Positions 20,090 to 30,084 are shown, counted from the stretch's first letter. The stretch: 57,467 nucleotides of DNA from an uncultured Prochlorococcus sp. (GCA_902594875.1 CACJNU010000001.1:1-57467); one strand, 5' to 3'. Made by a program: numbers and translations. Notes: a model not told the origin generated them from the letters alone.

Positions 20090-21391
20090 ATGAAAAAATG
20101 CAAAATTGGGATTGTGGGTTTTGGAACTGTAGGTTCAGGAATTTATAAAATATTAAGTTCTGAAGTTGATACACATCCAATTCTAAAAGAAATAGAAATT
20201 GTAAAAATAGCAGTAAAAGACCTTAATAAAAAAAGGGATATTGAGATAGATAATAAATTATTGACTAATGATCCATTTAAATTAATTAATGACCCTTATA
20301 TAGATGTAATTGTTGAAGTCATGGGTGGGGTTGATTTGGCGAAGGATATTATTCTTCAATCATTAAAATTAGGTAAATCTGTTGTTACTGCAAATAAAGC
20401 AGTCATTGCAAGATATGGAGAAGAAATATATAAAACTGCTTCTAAAGAGAGAGTTTACATATTGTCAGAGGCATCAGTTTGTGGGGGTATTCCTATTATC
20501 GAACCATTAAAAAGATCATTAAAAAGTAACAGCATAAAAAAAATGGTTGGGATAATAAATGGCACAACAAATTTTATTCTTTCAAAGATGACAAATGAAA
20601 AAGCTGATTACAAGGAAACCTTAAAATTGGCCCAAAGCCTTGGGTATGCAGAATTTGATCCAACTGCAGATGTTGAGGGCCATGATGCTGCTGATAAAAT
20701 TTCAATTCTTAGTGAACTTGCATTTGGAGGGAAAATAAAAAGGGAGGATATACATACTGAGGGCATTAGTAAAATTAATCTCAAGGATATCGAATATGCC
20801 AACAAATTAGGCTTTGAAATAAAACTTTTAGCATTCTCCGAAAGGAGACAAATTAATAATAATGATTCCCTTGCTTTGAATATTTGGGTAGGACCTTCTT
20901 TGATTCCAAAATCTCATCCATTAGCAACAGTTAAGGGGGTTAACAATGCCGTATTGATAGAGGCTGATCCTCTTGGAGAGATAATGTTATATGGTCCAGG
21001 TGCAGGGAGTGGCCCAACTGCTGCATCAGTAGTATCAGATATATTAAATCTGCATGCCGCCTCAGAAAAAAATAATTATTTAATCGATCCACTATTATCT
21101 TTTGATTTCTGGAGGAACTGTCACATAATAAAATCTTCACAAATAAATAAAAAAAATTACCTTAGGATTATTTGTCTTGATAGTCCAGGTGTAATAGGAA
21201 AGATTGGAGATATTTTTGGAAAGAATAATGTATCAATCGAATCAATTGTTCAACTAGATGCAAGTGAGGACAAAGCTGAAATTGTGGTTATTACTCATGA
21301 GGTGAATAATGGGGATTTTGAGAAATCGAAAAATGAAATAAATTCGCTTAATGAAGTCAAAATTATTGCAAGTCAATTAAGTTGTATTTAG
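20090..21391 (+). CDS. hom: Homoserine dehydrogenase with C-terminal ACT domain
   Basis: NAD(P)-dependent reduction of aspartate semialdehyde to homoserine, toward Thr and Met. 433 residues: Rossmann GIVGFGTVGSGIYK at the N-terminus, VTANKAVIA near 100, catalytic core GIINGTTNFILSKM and AEFDPTADVEGHDAADK, and a C-terminal ACT regulatory domain starting near 350 (LDSPGVIGKIGDIF), which usually mediates threonine feedback. Monofunctional, no aspartokinase part. Confidence 0.96.
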   Translation: MKKCKIGIVGFGTVGSGIYKILSSEVDTHPILKEIEIVKIAVKDLNKKRDIEIDNKLLTNDPFKLINDPYIDVIVEVMGGVDLAKDIILQSLKLGKSVVTANKAVIARYGEEIYKTASKERVYILSEASVCGGIPIIEPLKRSLKSNSIKKMVGIINGTTNFILSKMTNEKADYKETLKLAQSLGYAEFDPTADVEGHDAADKISILSELAFGGKIKREDIHTEGISKINLKDIEYANKLGFEIKLLAFSERRQINNNDSLALNIWVGPSLIPKSHPLATVKGVNNAVLIEADPLGEIMLYGPGAGSGPTAASVVSDILNLHAASEKNNYLIDPLLSFDFWRNCHIIKSSQINKKNYLRIICLDSPGVIGKIGDIFGKNNVSIESIVQLDASEDKAEIVVITHEVNNGDFEKSKNEINSLNEVKIIASQLSCI

Positions 21392-21462
21392 AAAAATAGT
21401 TTGCAAATTTCTCCATAGCTTGGTAAACCGAAGAAAGTAACTGTTTGGTTTTTAGCACCTTA

Positions 21463-21714
21463 ATGATTCATTCAAAACTATTAGACAATAAAAATAAAAA
21501 TAATAATTTAATTTGTTCTGAAAACCTTTATAAAGGTGCTTGTGTAAAAATTAAAAATAGTAATAAGACTTTTCAAATAATTGGTATAAATATATTTAAA
21601 GAAATTTGTTGGGTGAGAGAGTGGCCTTTTGCCTATAATTCTAAAAAAACATTTGCTTTAGAAATAAGTCAAATAACCTTACAAATTTTCTGCTCAAATA
21701 ATTCTTCAGAATAA
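21463..21714 (+). CDS. Hypothetical protein, 83 residues
   Basis: No family recognised. The ATG at 21463 is preferred over the TTG at 21445. The N-terminus is rich in Asn/Lys; the middle has alternating strands (YKGACVKIKN, KTFQIIGIN, ICWVREWPF), resembling a small beta-barrel. Such a fold would fit a nucleic-acid- or protein-binding role, but that is only an impression. It precedes the ABC binding-protein gene by 17 bp on the same strand. Confidence 0.6.
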   Translation: MIHSKLLDNKNKNNNLICSENLYKGACVKIKNSNKTFQIIGINIFKEICWVREWPFAYNSKKTFALEISQITLQIFCSNNSSE

Positions 21715-21731
21715 GTGAGTACTAAAGAAAA

Positions 21732-23303
21732 ATGAAAAAAAATTTTTTTTTATCATTATTTATTATTTTAATTTCTTTTTTACAAAATTCTTGCGGCTCA
21801 AAAAGAATATCTAAAGAAATTATCGTAGCAAGTTCTGGAAAAATTGAATCTTTAGATCCAGCTAGAGCTAATACTCTGAAAGCAATACAACTAATAAGTT
21901 CTCTGGGAGACACGTTATATGAATTAAATTCTAACGGAGAATTAATACCTGAATTGGCTTCGGGGATGCCAATTATTTCAAAGGATAGACTTCAAATAAC
22001 TATCAATTTAAGAAAAAATGTTTTTTTTCACGATGGAACTTCATTTAACTCAAATTCAATAAAGTTTACTTTTGATAGATTCAAAAGAATTGGAACGATG
22101 AATTATATTTTAGGAAATAAGATTAAATCAATAGAAACGCCAAGTGAATATTCAGTCAAAATAAATTTGAATAAACCATCAAGTTCTTTAAATGGTTTAC
22201 TTACATCAGTAAATTTAACTCCAATATCTCCTACGTTTTACAAAGACTATACTGATAAGTTTCTTAATGACAAATTCGTTGGTACTGGCAAGTATGTGCT
22301 GACCAGCTTTTCTAATGAAGTCCAATCAATTGCTCCAAATTTGAATTATTGGGGTGAAAACCCCTTAAATAAGGGCATTAATTTTGTGGGATATTCAAAT
22401 TCATCTTCTCTTTTTGGAGCTTTAAAAAGTAAACAAATTGACGTGCTCTTATCAAATTCAATTGATGATAGTCAGAGAAAAAGTCTTAATAATTTAAGTA
22501 AAAATAAACAGTTTAAAGAAGGTAATAGTCCTTTCACTGAATTAAGTTTTATAAGCCTTAAAACTAGTTCTTATCCCTTAAGTAATCTTAATTTAAGACT
22601 GGCTTTGGCAAAAAGTCTTAATAGAAAATTAATTAGTGACAAAGTAAGTTATGGATTAAGGGAGCCATCTAGATCAATTATTCCACCGATATTAAAAAAA
22701 GATAATCAAGCACTGTGGCCCAAATATAATTATTTAGAAGCGAGAAGGTTATTAGAAAAGGAAAACTTTTGTAATGGAAATATTCTTAAAATACCTCTTA
22801 CTTATAGATCCAATGTACCAGCTGACAAGCTTATTGCTCTGACATGGCAGGAAGAAATTAAAAATTATTTGAAAGATTGTATTGATATTCAACTCAATGG
22901 GGTTGAATCTACAACAATTTATAAGAATTTAAGTTTAGGAATTTATACAGCAGTTATTCTTGATTGGACTGGAGCTTATTCAGATCCAGAAGCCTATCTC
23001 ACGCCTCTTCTAAGTTGTAATGAAATAGTTGATGGCATATGTAAAAAAGGAGAATCAGTTTACAGCGGTAGTTTTTGGGGATCTAATAAAGTGGAAAGTT
23101 TATTTCTTGAGAGTGAAAAAATAAGTGGAATTAACAGATTAAAAAAACTTGTTGAAATAGAAAAAATAGCAGCAAATTCAATCCCTTATATTCCTATTTG
23201 GATATCCTCTCAAAAAGCATGGTCTCAAAATAAAATATCAAAACCAATTTTTAATGGTGCAGGCATAATTTCATTGAGTGATCTTAAGTTAATTGATGAG
23301 TAG
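21732..23303 (+). CDS. ABC transporter substrate-binding lipoprotein, family 5 (peptide/nickel type)
   Basis: Solute receptor of 523 residues. The N-terminus is a lipoprotein signal (MKKNFFLSLFIILISFLQ with the lipid-attachment Cys in NSCGS). Family 5 signatures: ESLDPARANTLKAIQL near the start, TINLRKNVFFHDGTSFN, and the C-terminal IPYIPIWISSQKAW. It overlaps the following permease gene (the permease ATG lies 8 bp before this stop), so the two are one operon. Ligand unknown: peptides are typical, but opines, nickel or other solutes are possible. Confidence 0.88.
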   Translation: MKKNFFLSLFIILISFLQNSCGSKRISKEIIVASSGKIESLDPARANTLKAIQLISSLGDTLYELNSNGELIPELASGMPIISKDRLQITINLRKNVFFHDGTSFNSNSIKFTFDRFKRIGTMNYILGNKIKSIETPSEYSVKINLNKPSSSLNGLLTSVNLTPISPTFYKDYTDKFLNDKFVGTGKYVLTSFSNEVQSIAPNLNYWGENPLNKGINFVGYSNSSSLFGALKSKQIDVLLSNSIDDSQRKSLNNLSKNKQFKEGNSPFTELSFISLKTSSYPLSNLNLRLALAKSLNRKLISDKVSYGLREPSRSIIPPILKKDNQALWPKYNYLEARRLLEKENFCNGNILKIPLTYRSNVPADKLIALTWQEEIKNYLKDCIDIQLNGVESTTIYKNLSLGIYTAVILDWTGAYSDPEAYLTPLLSCNEIVDGICKKGESVYSGSFWGSNKVESLFLESEKISGINRLKKLVEIEKIAANSIPYIPIWISSQKAWSQNKISKPIFNGAGIISLSDLKLIDE

Positions 23304-24318
23304 AAATTTTAATAAACTACTAAATTATTCTTTTTTAAAAATTTCATTAATACCAATAATGTTATGGATAATTTCTTCATTAGTATTTATTTTATTGAGA
23401 GTTGCTCCCGGTGATCCTGTCGATGCCATACTTGGATCTGGTGCCGATGAGGTTTCAAGGGAATTTCTAAGAAATAAATTGGGGCTTAATGAACCTTTAA
23501 TAAGTCAATATTTTTCATATATTAAAAATATATTGCACTTAGATTTTGGCCAATCTCTTAGTACCCAAGAATCAGTTTTAAATATTATTCTTAGGTCATT
23601 GCCTGCAAGTCTTGAGCTGGGATTCTTTTCAATATTAAGTGCCACACTAATAGGCTTCCCATTGGGCCTACTAGGCTTGAGAAATAGAGGTAAAAAAACT
23701 GATTATATTGCGAGAATTTTAGGAATTGCCACATATGCTATCCCTCCTTTTTGGGGTGCAATGTTAGCGCAATTATTATTTTCTGTATTTTTTAATATTT
23801 CCCCAATTGGAGGTAGATTTCCAATATTTCAGCAACAACCTCAAATTACAGGCTTCCTAATTTTAGATAGTATTCTTTCAAATAATATTATCGCTTTGAA
23901 AGATAGTCTTTATCATCTCGCACTTCCTTCGATTACCCTAGGTTTTTTATTAAGTGGTATATTCAGCCGCTCATTAAGAGTGAATTTGGATAAGACATTG
24001 AAAAGTGATTATGTAAATGCTGCTATATGTAGAGGAATATCAAGGAAAAAAATCTTTTTAAACCATGCATTGCCTAATGCTCTTTTGCCAATTGTCACTA
24101 TTTCTGGCTTGACTATGGCCTCATTAGCTGGAGGTGCATTATTGTTCGAGGTAACTTTTTCATGGCCTGGCATAGCTTTAAGATTACATGAAGCTATTTC
24201 TCAAAGAGACTATACCTTGGTTCAAGGGATTGTAATTTTTACCTCTATGCTCATAGTCTCTTTAAATCTCTTAGTAGATATTCTAATCGCATATTTAGAT
24301 CCACGAATAGAGTACTAA
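23296..24318 (+). CDS. ABC transporter permease, DppB type
   Basis: Inner-membrane channel subunit, 340 residues, six helices. DppB features: LRVAPGDPVDAILG after the first helix, GLNEPLISQYF, and the coupling loop with the EAA-like motif NAAICRGISRKKIFLNHALPNALLP. ATG at 23296 chosen over the TTG just before it. No DppC partner or ATPase genes follow: the next gene is on the other strand and overlaps this stop by 4 bp. The remaining subunits must be elsewhere. Confidence 0.88.
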   Translation: MSRNFNKLLNYSFLKISLIPIMLWIISSLVFILLRVAPGDPVDAILGSGADEVSREFLRNKLGLNEPLISQYFSYIKNILHLDFGQSLSTQESVLNIILRSLPASLELGFFSILSATLIGFPLGLLGLRNRGKKTDYIARILGIATYAIPPFWGAMLAQLLFSVFFNISPIGGRFPIFQQQPQITGFLILDSILSNNIIALKDSLYHLALPSITLGFLLSGIFSRSLRVNLDKTLKSDYVNAAICRGISRKKIFLNHALPNALLPIVTISGLTMASLAGGALLFEVTFSWPGIALRLHEAISQRDYTLVQGIVIFTSMLIVSLNLLVDILIAYLDPRIEY

Positions 24319-25865
24319 TTTTCGGAAATTTCTTTTATTGTTTCAAGATCTAAAAGATGGAAATCAAGTCCCATATCTCTTTGGTTTTTAACTACTATAG
24401 GGATCTTTTGGTCTTTAATATTTTTTAAAAATTCAACTATAAATTTCGTAGATAAATCTTGTACTAACTTTGGCTCTGAACCAATAAAAGACTCACTTAT
24501 TTTGAAGAGGTCATTATTTTCTTTGTAGCTATTATTAATTCTTATTGGAGAGAAATGACTTGCTCCCTCAATAATTAGAAATCTATTTGATGGATTATTT
24601 AAAGCAGAAAAAACTCTAAATTGTTCATTCATTAATGGTGTAATAAGGTCATATGTTCCACCTATTAGAAGTGTAGGTGTTTTAATGCCTGTACTATTTT
24701 CTTTTGGCCATACTAAACTGCCAAATGAATTAAAACCTATAATCGCACTGGCTTTATTAGAATTGTTTTTCTTAGGGAATGGTATTTCGCTCAACTGACA
24801 TTGAAGTAATTTAGATAAATTTGTTACCGCAAAGTCTTCTAATGCTGAATCACATTTGTCCTCTAGTTGATCAGCAGGTTTATTTCCTTCATATAAAAGT
24901 GCTATTAAAGCACCAAGTGAATGCCCCATTAAAATATAAGAATTATTAGGAAAACCAAATTCTCCATTTTCATGAGCTTTCAATACAGAATCTAAATCTT
25001 TAATTCTATATAAGAAAAAGTCTGCACTTCCTGGAATTGTTTCCTTACCTTCGAGCACTTCTTTGAATGATTCTAAATTACTCCCTCTATGATCTATAAA
25101 TAATACTGGCCAACCTCTTCTAGCCAATTCGTTGCCTATCCATTTGAAATTATTAATTTCGCCTCCAAGTCCGGGCATAAAAATTATCAGTTCTTTATCA
25201 TCATTTCTTTTATTGCTTTTCCATATTTCAATTTCAAGAGGTTTCACTCGGTGAGGAGAATAAAAGTTTTTAGCAATTTTTATTAGATCTTGGGTTGATT
25301 TGTTTTCAGTATTTTTAAAGGAGTTTTGATTCGTTCTTTCAAGTTTATTTAATTTGGATAAAAGTTCTTGTTGCATTGATAATTCATTTTTCCAAGATGA
25401 AATTATTAAAATTAGATTATCAATATCTAGTGAAATTACTTCTGATGGTAATGCCTTGATGATGTCTAAAGTTGAAACTTCTTTTTTTTGATCTAATAAA
25501 TTTTCTATAGTGTTATATATTTCTATTCCGTTATTGTCATTTGGAACTTTAATGCTTTTGCTTAATTCTGTAAGAATTTTACGCCCTATCCAACTTCTTA
25601 ATATTTCTCTATTTAATCCCTCTTCTTTGAAAACTGGAAATTCTAAAAATTTTGATAATTCAAAAACTCTTATTAATCCATTTTTTTTTAACCAATCTAT
25701 TAATTCTGTTGAATCATCTTTGTATTTTTCTAATTTTGATAATTGTTCTATAGTAAGAGGTATTTCCATCTCTTCAAATTCAATATTTATTTTTTCAGCA
25801 GCCTTTAAACCATTATTAATAAATAAACCAAAAAAACTAAAAAAAATTATAAAAATGTATTTCAC
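24315..25865 (-). CDS. Secreted alpha/beta hydrolase with N-terminal DUF1400-like domain
   Basis: 516 residues. Signal peptide MKYIFIIFFSFFGLFINNG, then about 140 residues of a helical DUF1400-like domain (cyanobacterial, typically found in front of such hydrolases), then a hydrolase fold: oxyanion region FMPGLGGEINNF, nucleophile GHSLGALIA (Ser), acid in GTYDLITPL and His in GASHFSP. The substrate is unknown; dienelactone-hydrolase or lipase-like activity is conceivable. GTG start at 25865 lies only 2 bp from the divergent MFS gene GTG start. Converges with the ABC permease, sharing 4 bp. Confidence 0.82.
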   Translation of the reverse strand: MKYIFIIFFSFFGLFINNGLKAAEKINIEFEEMEIPLTIEQLSKLEKYKDDSTELIDWLKKNGLIRVFELSKFLEFPVFKEEGLNREILRSWIGRKILTELSKSIKVPNDNNGIEIYNTIENLLDQKKEVSTLDIIKALPSEVISLDIDNLILIISSWKNELSMQQELLSKLNKLERTNQNSFKNTENKSTQDLIKIAKNFYSPHRVKPLEIEIWKSNKRNDDKELIIFMPGLGGEINNFKWIGNELARRGWPVLFIDHRGSNLESFKEVLEGKETIPGSADFFLYRIKDLDSVLKAHENGEFGFPNNSYILMGHSLGALIALLYEGNKPADQLEDKCDSALEDFAVTNLSKLLQCQLSEIPFPKKNNSNKASAIIGFNSFGSLVWPKENSTGIKTPTLLIGGTYDLITPLMNEQFRVFSALNNPSNRFLIIEGASHFSPIRINNSYKENNDLFKISESFIGSEPKLVQDLSTKFIVEFLKNIKDQKIPIVVKNQRDMGLDFHLLDLETIKEISEN

Positions 25866-25867
25866 TT

Positions 25868-27097
25868 GTGATTAATCCAAATAGTTTACAAATTAGCAAA
25901 AATTGGTGGATTCAATTTCCATATCATTTGAGGTTAATAACTAAGATAAGATTTTACGCTGCATTTGGAGCAGGAGGTGTTATTTATTTAACATCACTTA
26001 TTTTTAATAACATAGGATTATCGGCAACAGATATTGGCTTGGGGTTTACCATTTCAGCAATAATTGGAACCGTAACAAGACTCTTTACAGGTAATTATCT
26101 TAATAAAACAGGGAAAATACAATTTCCAATAGTTACTTCTTCAATACTAAGTATTGCCGCTAGCTTATGCTTCATTTTTTCTAGAGATACCTTTTTGTAC
26201 ATAATAGGACAATCATTTGTTGGGGCTGCTGCAGGAATATATTGGCCTGCTGCCGAGTTTGGGATTCCTTATTTTTGCCATCCTATCGAAACACGTAAAG
26301 CTTATGCCCTTGTCAGAAGTTCGGAAGCTTTAGGAATATTTCTAGGGGTATTCTTAGGGGGTTATATGACGAATTTTTTGTATTCTAAATCAATATTTAT
26401 AAATGATATATTTTGCATGTTAGTTATCACGTATTTAATATCTAGAAATAGTTCTTCTATAAAAAGAAACTTAGAAAATTTTCAAAAAAAATTAGTAGAT
26501 CCAATTAATCAGGGACAATTGAGATGGAATAAAAATTCAACAATAATAATTTTATCTATTTTATTGATTACTACCTCTTTAGCCTTGATACAAGTAACTT
26601 TGCCTCTGGATCTTGTTAAAGGTGGAGTATATCGTAATGTATTAAGCAAAGAAGATATTAGTCTTATAATTTCTATTCAATTAATTTTATTGTTGTTTTT
26701 ACAATGGCCTGTCGGTTCTTGGATATCTAAGAAAGAAAGATTATTTGGTTTGAAATTTAGTTTAATAAATTTCACTTTCGCTTCATTTTTATTATTTATT
26801 TCTAGTTATTTAAATATCCCAGCGTTTTATTTAATTTCTTTGGCATTGATTTTAGTAAGTTTAGGAACTGCTTCATTTCTTCCAACATCAACAGATGTCG
26901 TTTTCCGAATAGCTCCTTCAAATAAAAAAGGTTTTGCACTTGCTCTATTATCACAATGTTTTGCTATGGGTTATTTTTTTGGACCATTTATTTCAGGACG
27001 CATATTAGATCTATTTGGTTATGCTTCAATAATCTGGCTTTCAATTTCTTGTTGTTGCTTTATTGCCTTTACAATTCTATTTAAGAGATTATTTTAA
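25868..27097 (+). CDS. Major facilitator superfamily transporter
   Basis: 409 residues with about 12 hydrophobic segments in two halves and a basic cytosolic linker near residue 190-215 (SSSIKRNLENFQKK). The MFS loop 2-3 signature is weak (RLFTGNYLNKTGK). Substrate not predictable; drug/sugar-efflux-like architecture. Start GTG at 25868, 2 bp from the divergent hydrolase start, so each promoter must lie within the other gene or the true start is a little further in. Confidence 0.85.
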   Translation: MINPNSLQISKNWWIQFPYHLRLITKIRFYAAFGAGGVIYLTSLIFNNIGLSATDIGLGFTISAIIGTVTRLFTGNYLNKTGKIQFPIVTSSILSIAASLCFIFSRDTFLYIIGQSFVGAAAGIYWPAAEFGIPYFCHPIETRKAYALVRSSEALGIFLGVFLGGYMTNFLYSKSIFINDIFCMLVITYLISRNSSSIKRNLENFQKKLVDPINQGQLRWNKNSTIIILSILLITTSLALIQVTLPLDLVKGGVYRNVLSKEDISLIISIQLILLLFLQWPVGSWISKKERLFGLKFSLINFTFASFLLFISSYLNIPAFYLISLALILVSLGTASFLPTSTDVVFRIAPSNKKGFALALLSQCFAMGYFFGPFISGRILDLFGYASIIWLSISCCCFIAFTILFKRLF

Positions 27098-27465
27098 TTA
27101 ATCTTTTCTAATTCAATAATTCTTCTCTCTCTTAGAAATAAGAAAAAAGGTGCAGAGAATGCGAAGGCTATAAGAAAAGTTCCAATGTATACAACCCACA
27201 TATTCTTCATGTTTAGTTTTTTTGATTCATTCACTATCCATATAAAAATAGCGCTTGCACCTACTAATAAGTCTCTAGAAATTGACTGAGCTGCAGGGTT
27301 TGCATTCGCTAAAGAAATGAAGTTATTTATATCAAAGCTGTTTCCATATTCCCTAGCAAATTCGAAATTTGCCATCATTGGCAGAACAGCCCCTAAAATT
27401 GATAGAAAAAGGTAAAGATAAGATAGTATCTGTTTGTTATCTTTTAAAATGTTTAATGAATTCAC
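27094..27465 (-). CDS. DUF2834 membrane protein
   Basis: 123 residues with three hydrophobic segments (about 13-32, 62-78 and 90-112). The C-terminal FFLFLRERRIIE closely follows the DUF2834 end (several helices then PxFLxLRER). Function unknown for the family. Converges with the MFS gene with a 4-bp stop overlap. Confidence 0.8.
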   Translation of the reverse strand: MNSLNILKDNKQILSYLYLFLSILGAVLPMMANFEFAREYGNSFDINNFISLANANPAAQSISRDLLVGASAIFIWIVNESKKLNMKNMWVVYIGTFLIAFAFSAPFFLFLRERRIIELEKIN

Positions 27466-27506
27466 TTGTCAAAAATATTTCTTTTAATAATAGTATTTAA
27501 AAGCTT

Positions 27507-28370
27507 ATGGTTGTTGAAAAGAATAATAAAGTTGAAGACTATAAATTTAAAAAAGGAAATTTAAATTTTGCCGTAGTTGGTCATGTTGAGTGGATAAATT
27601 TTTTAAAGGTTGATCAATTACCAAAACCCGGAGTCATTTCTCATTCTGAAAAGTCCCTTGAGTATCCAGCTGGTGGTGGATCTATTATCGCGAAAATACT
27701 TTCTGATTTAACTTTGAACCAAATTCATTTCTTTACGTCATTAGGTAATGATGATTATGGAGATAAGTGTTTCAAGATTCTCTCAAATATGGGAATTAAG
27801 TTGCATGTAGCTTGGCGTGACAAACCAACTAGAAGAGGATTTAGTTTAATTGATTCTCAAGGTGAAAGAGCAATAACAGTTATTGGAGAAAGGTTAGCTC
27901 CAACTCATAAAGACAATTTAGAATGGAACATTTTAAAAAAAATGGACGGAATTTTTATTACTGCATCTGATTCTGAGATTTTTAAAATGGCTAGATCAGC
28001 TTCAATACTGTGTACAACACCAAGGGTAGGATTAAATACAATTAATAATTCAAATGTTCTTTTAGATGGATTAATAGGCAGTAATCTTGATCCCGGAGAA
28101 GTTTTTTCTTTTTCTGAATTAACGTTAAAACCTAAATATACTATTAAAACCGAGGGAGAGAAGGGAGGCATAATATTCCCTGGAGGAAGATATAAGGCTC
28201 TTAAAAGCAAAAAATTAAAGGTTGATTCTTATGGATGTGGTGATTCTTTTGCTGCGGGTATTCTTTATGGAATGACATCTAAATGGGATATAGATAAAAG
28301 TTTAGATCTTGCTAAAGTAATGGGAAGAGACGCTAGTGAATTTTTCGGTCCATATGCAAATAGTTACTAA
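27507..28370 (+). CDS. PfkB-family carbohydrate kinase
   Basis: Ribokinase-fold sugar kinase of 287 residues. The N-terminal sugar-binding region includes SLEYPAGGGSIIAKIL, and the C-terminal PfkB signature is DSYGCGDSFAAGILYGM, with the catalytic Asp in GCGD (a variant of the usual GAGD). Substrate not determinable: fructose, adenosine and other sugar kinases share the pattern. It is followed by two small genes on the same strand. Confidence 0.85.
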   Translation: MVVEKNNKVEDYKFKKGNLNFAVVGHVEWINFLKVDQLPKPGVISHSEKSLEYPAGGGSIIAKILSDLTLNQIHFFTSLGNDDYGDKCFKILSNMGIKLHVAWRDKPTRRGFSLIDSQGERAITVIGERLAPTHKDNLEWNILKKMDGIFITASDSEIFKMARSASILCTTPRVGLNTINNSNVLLDGLIGSNLDPGEVFSFSELTLKPKYTIKTEGEKGGIIFPGGRYKALKSKKLKVDSYGCGDSFAAGILYGMTSKWDIDKSLDLAKVMGRDASEFFGPYANSY

Positions 28371-28392
28371 AAATAATTGATTTAAGACTTAT

Positions 28393-28584
28393 ATGAGTAA
28401 TTTAGATAACAAAAATAAAAATATTCTTGTAGAAAATATTATTGTTTTCTTTTTATTTACTGTTTTTTTGGTTTTTAAATCTTTAAAAACTTTATCAAAA
28501 ATTTTTACCTACGGAATCATAAAAAAAGAGATATTAACTACTAAAAGTGACTTAGGAGTAGATATTAAAATAAAAATTAAGTAA
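28393..28584 (+). CDS. Small membrane protein, 63 residues
   Basis: No family recognised. One hydrophobic segment (about residues 14-30, IIVFFLFTVFLVFKSL), basic on both sides. The last base of its stop is the first base of the next gene's ATG (TAATG), which implies translational coupling. 22 bp after the PfkB kinase. Confidence 0.6.
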   Translation: MSNLDNKNKNILVENIIVFFLFTVFLVFKSLKTLSKIFTYGIIKKEILTTKSDLGVDIKIKIK

Positions 28585-28937
28585 TGAAAATATTTTTAGT
28601 TTTTCTAATTTTAGGAGTTATTTTTTTGGTCTACAAAAAAAATAAATCTAAAAAAACAAAGAACTTAAAATTAAACAAATTTAAAAATAAACTTCAAAGC
28701 ACGCAAACAAATATTGAAAGGATTTTTTTAAGAGAGGAAGAAAAAACCTTTTCAAACCCTAATATAAATATCTATATTGGGAGTTATGATAACGAAGAAA
28801 ATATTAATAGGAAATCTAATATTCACAGAGCAAGGCTTTCAAAATTTAAGAAATCCAAATTAAATGGTGAGATGCTATTTCAAGATGATGAACAAAGGAT
28901 TTATAAATTTAATAATGGTAAGAAAGTTTATTTATAA
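28584..28937 (+). CDS. Small membrane-anchored protein, 117 residues
   Basis: N-terminal membrane helix (MKIFLVFLILGVIFLVYKK), then a very basic Lys/Asn-rich stretch and a compact C-terminal part (NIYIGSYDNEE..., MLFQDDEQRIYKFNNGKKV). Not recognised. Coupled to the preceding gene by one-base overlap. Converges with the pentapeptide gene. Confidence 0.6.
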   Translation: MKIFLVFLILGVIFLVYKKNKSKKTKNLKLNKFKNKLQSTQTNIERIFLREEEKTFSNPNINIYIGSYDNEENINRKSNIHRARLSKFKKSKLNGEMLFQDDEQRIYKFNNGKKVYL

Positions 28938-28960
28938 AAAGTTTAACTATAGGTTTTGTT

Positions 28961-29479
28961 CTAACTACACTCAAGACTTTCTCTTGTTGAAACGCCCGTT
29001 GTTGGATTGATCCCATCAGCAATTTCACAAAGATTTCTCTGATCTTCGCTGTCAAGAATAGCGTAAGAAAAATCTGCTCCTTCTATTTGAGCTCCTGCAA
29101 AACTGCTACCTGATGCGATCATATTGATTAAAATAGCATTTCTAAGATCTGTTTTTTGGAAATTAACTCGATCAGAAAGAGTATCAGTCAGGTCGATTCC
29201 ATTTAAATTAGAACCTTTTAAATCAGAAAGGGTTAAGGTTGTCCCATGTAAATCAACGTCACTAAAATCAGCATCTCTTGCAACTGCTCCAGCTATAGAA
29301 GACAAATGAAGATCCTCTCCATGGAAATCAAATCCTGTAATATTAGATCTTACATAACTTGGAACTTCATCTCCTTCGCCTTTAACAGCTACATTTGCTC
29401 CAGCAAAAACTGGAGAGGATAAAACTAGGAAAGAAAAAGTTATGCATAAAAAATATCTTAAGAACTTAAAAGATTTCAT
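28961..29479 (-). CDS. Secreted pentapeptide-repeat protein
   Basis: 172 residues with a signal peptide ending near VFAGA. From about residue 55 to 140 there are tandem A(D/N)LxX-type repeats ([40 protein letters not shown]) forming a right-handed quadrilateral beta-helix. Cyanobacteria export such proteins to the thylakoid lumen or periplasm; their role is unknown. C-terminal tail has two Cys (RNLCEI, SLECS) that could form a disulfide. Confidence 0.85.
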   Translation of the reverse strand: MKSFKFLRYFLCITFSFLVLSSPVFAGANVAVKGEGDEVPSYVRSNITGFDFHGEDLHLSSIAGAVARDADFSDVDLHGTTLTLSDLKGSNLNGIDLTDTLSDRVNFQKTDLRNAILINMIASGSSFAGAQIEGADFSYAILDSEDQRNLCEIADGINPTTGVSTRESLECS

Positions 29480-29562
29480 ACTAAATAATTCGAATATTAT
29501 TATTTTATAACAATTAGATAATTTTTAAAATTGATATATAAGTTTGGAATACCTTTTTAAGA

Positions 29563-30084
29563 TTATTTAACACTATAAATTTTAAATCTAGGTTCTAGAT
29601 TAGTTATACAATCTAGAAGTTTTTTATTATCTTTGCTATTCGTTACCTTGAATTCAGATTCAACTGTACCGCCTTCATCTCTAATGGCTTGGTTTAAAAC
29701 AATGGAACCGTTTTCGTCAGACACGGATCTATGAAAAGTTCCTCTAGGTATCCTTAAAATATATCCGCAAGATTCTAATCTAACTTTATAAAAAGGATAA
29801 TCCCAACCAAAATTTACAAGGAAAAATGTTCTACCTCCAGAGATAGCTAATAGATTATCTTCTTGATTGTGATGTATGTAAAATTGCCAATTATTAAAAT
29901 CTTCATCATTTGGAGGACTAATAGCAGGACCACTGTGAATAACTAGATCTCTATAATTTGATTCATTAACACTAATATCAAAAAATCTGACATCTTTTGT
30001 ATCGCGAAATTTTTCATAACTTATCAATTCAAACATTTTTGATTTATTTGATTTGATAACTGGAATTTCTAAACTTGAGTTCAA
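29563..30084 (-). CDS. Cupin-like protein, 173 residues
   Basis: No named family recognised. The middle shows a beta-rich cupin pattern: FYIHHNQEDNLLAISGGRTFF (His pair and turn) then GYILRIPRGTFHRSVSDEN (PRGTxHR, the second cupin motif style). Cytosolic, no signal. Cupins often bind sugars or metals. A 124-bp gap separates it from the transglutaminase gene upstream on the same strand. Confidence 0.6.
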   Translation of the reverse strand: MNSSLEIPVIKSNKSKMFELISYEKFRDTKDVRFFDISVNESNYRDLVIHSGPAISPPNDEDFNNWQFYIHHNQEDNLLAISGGRTFFLVNFGWDYPFYKVRLESCGYILRIPRGTFHRSVSDENGSIVLNQAIRDEGGTVESEFKVTNSKDNKKLLDCITNLEPRFKIYSVK

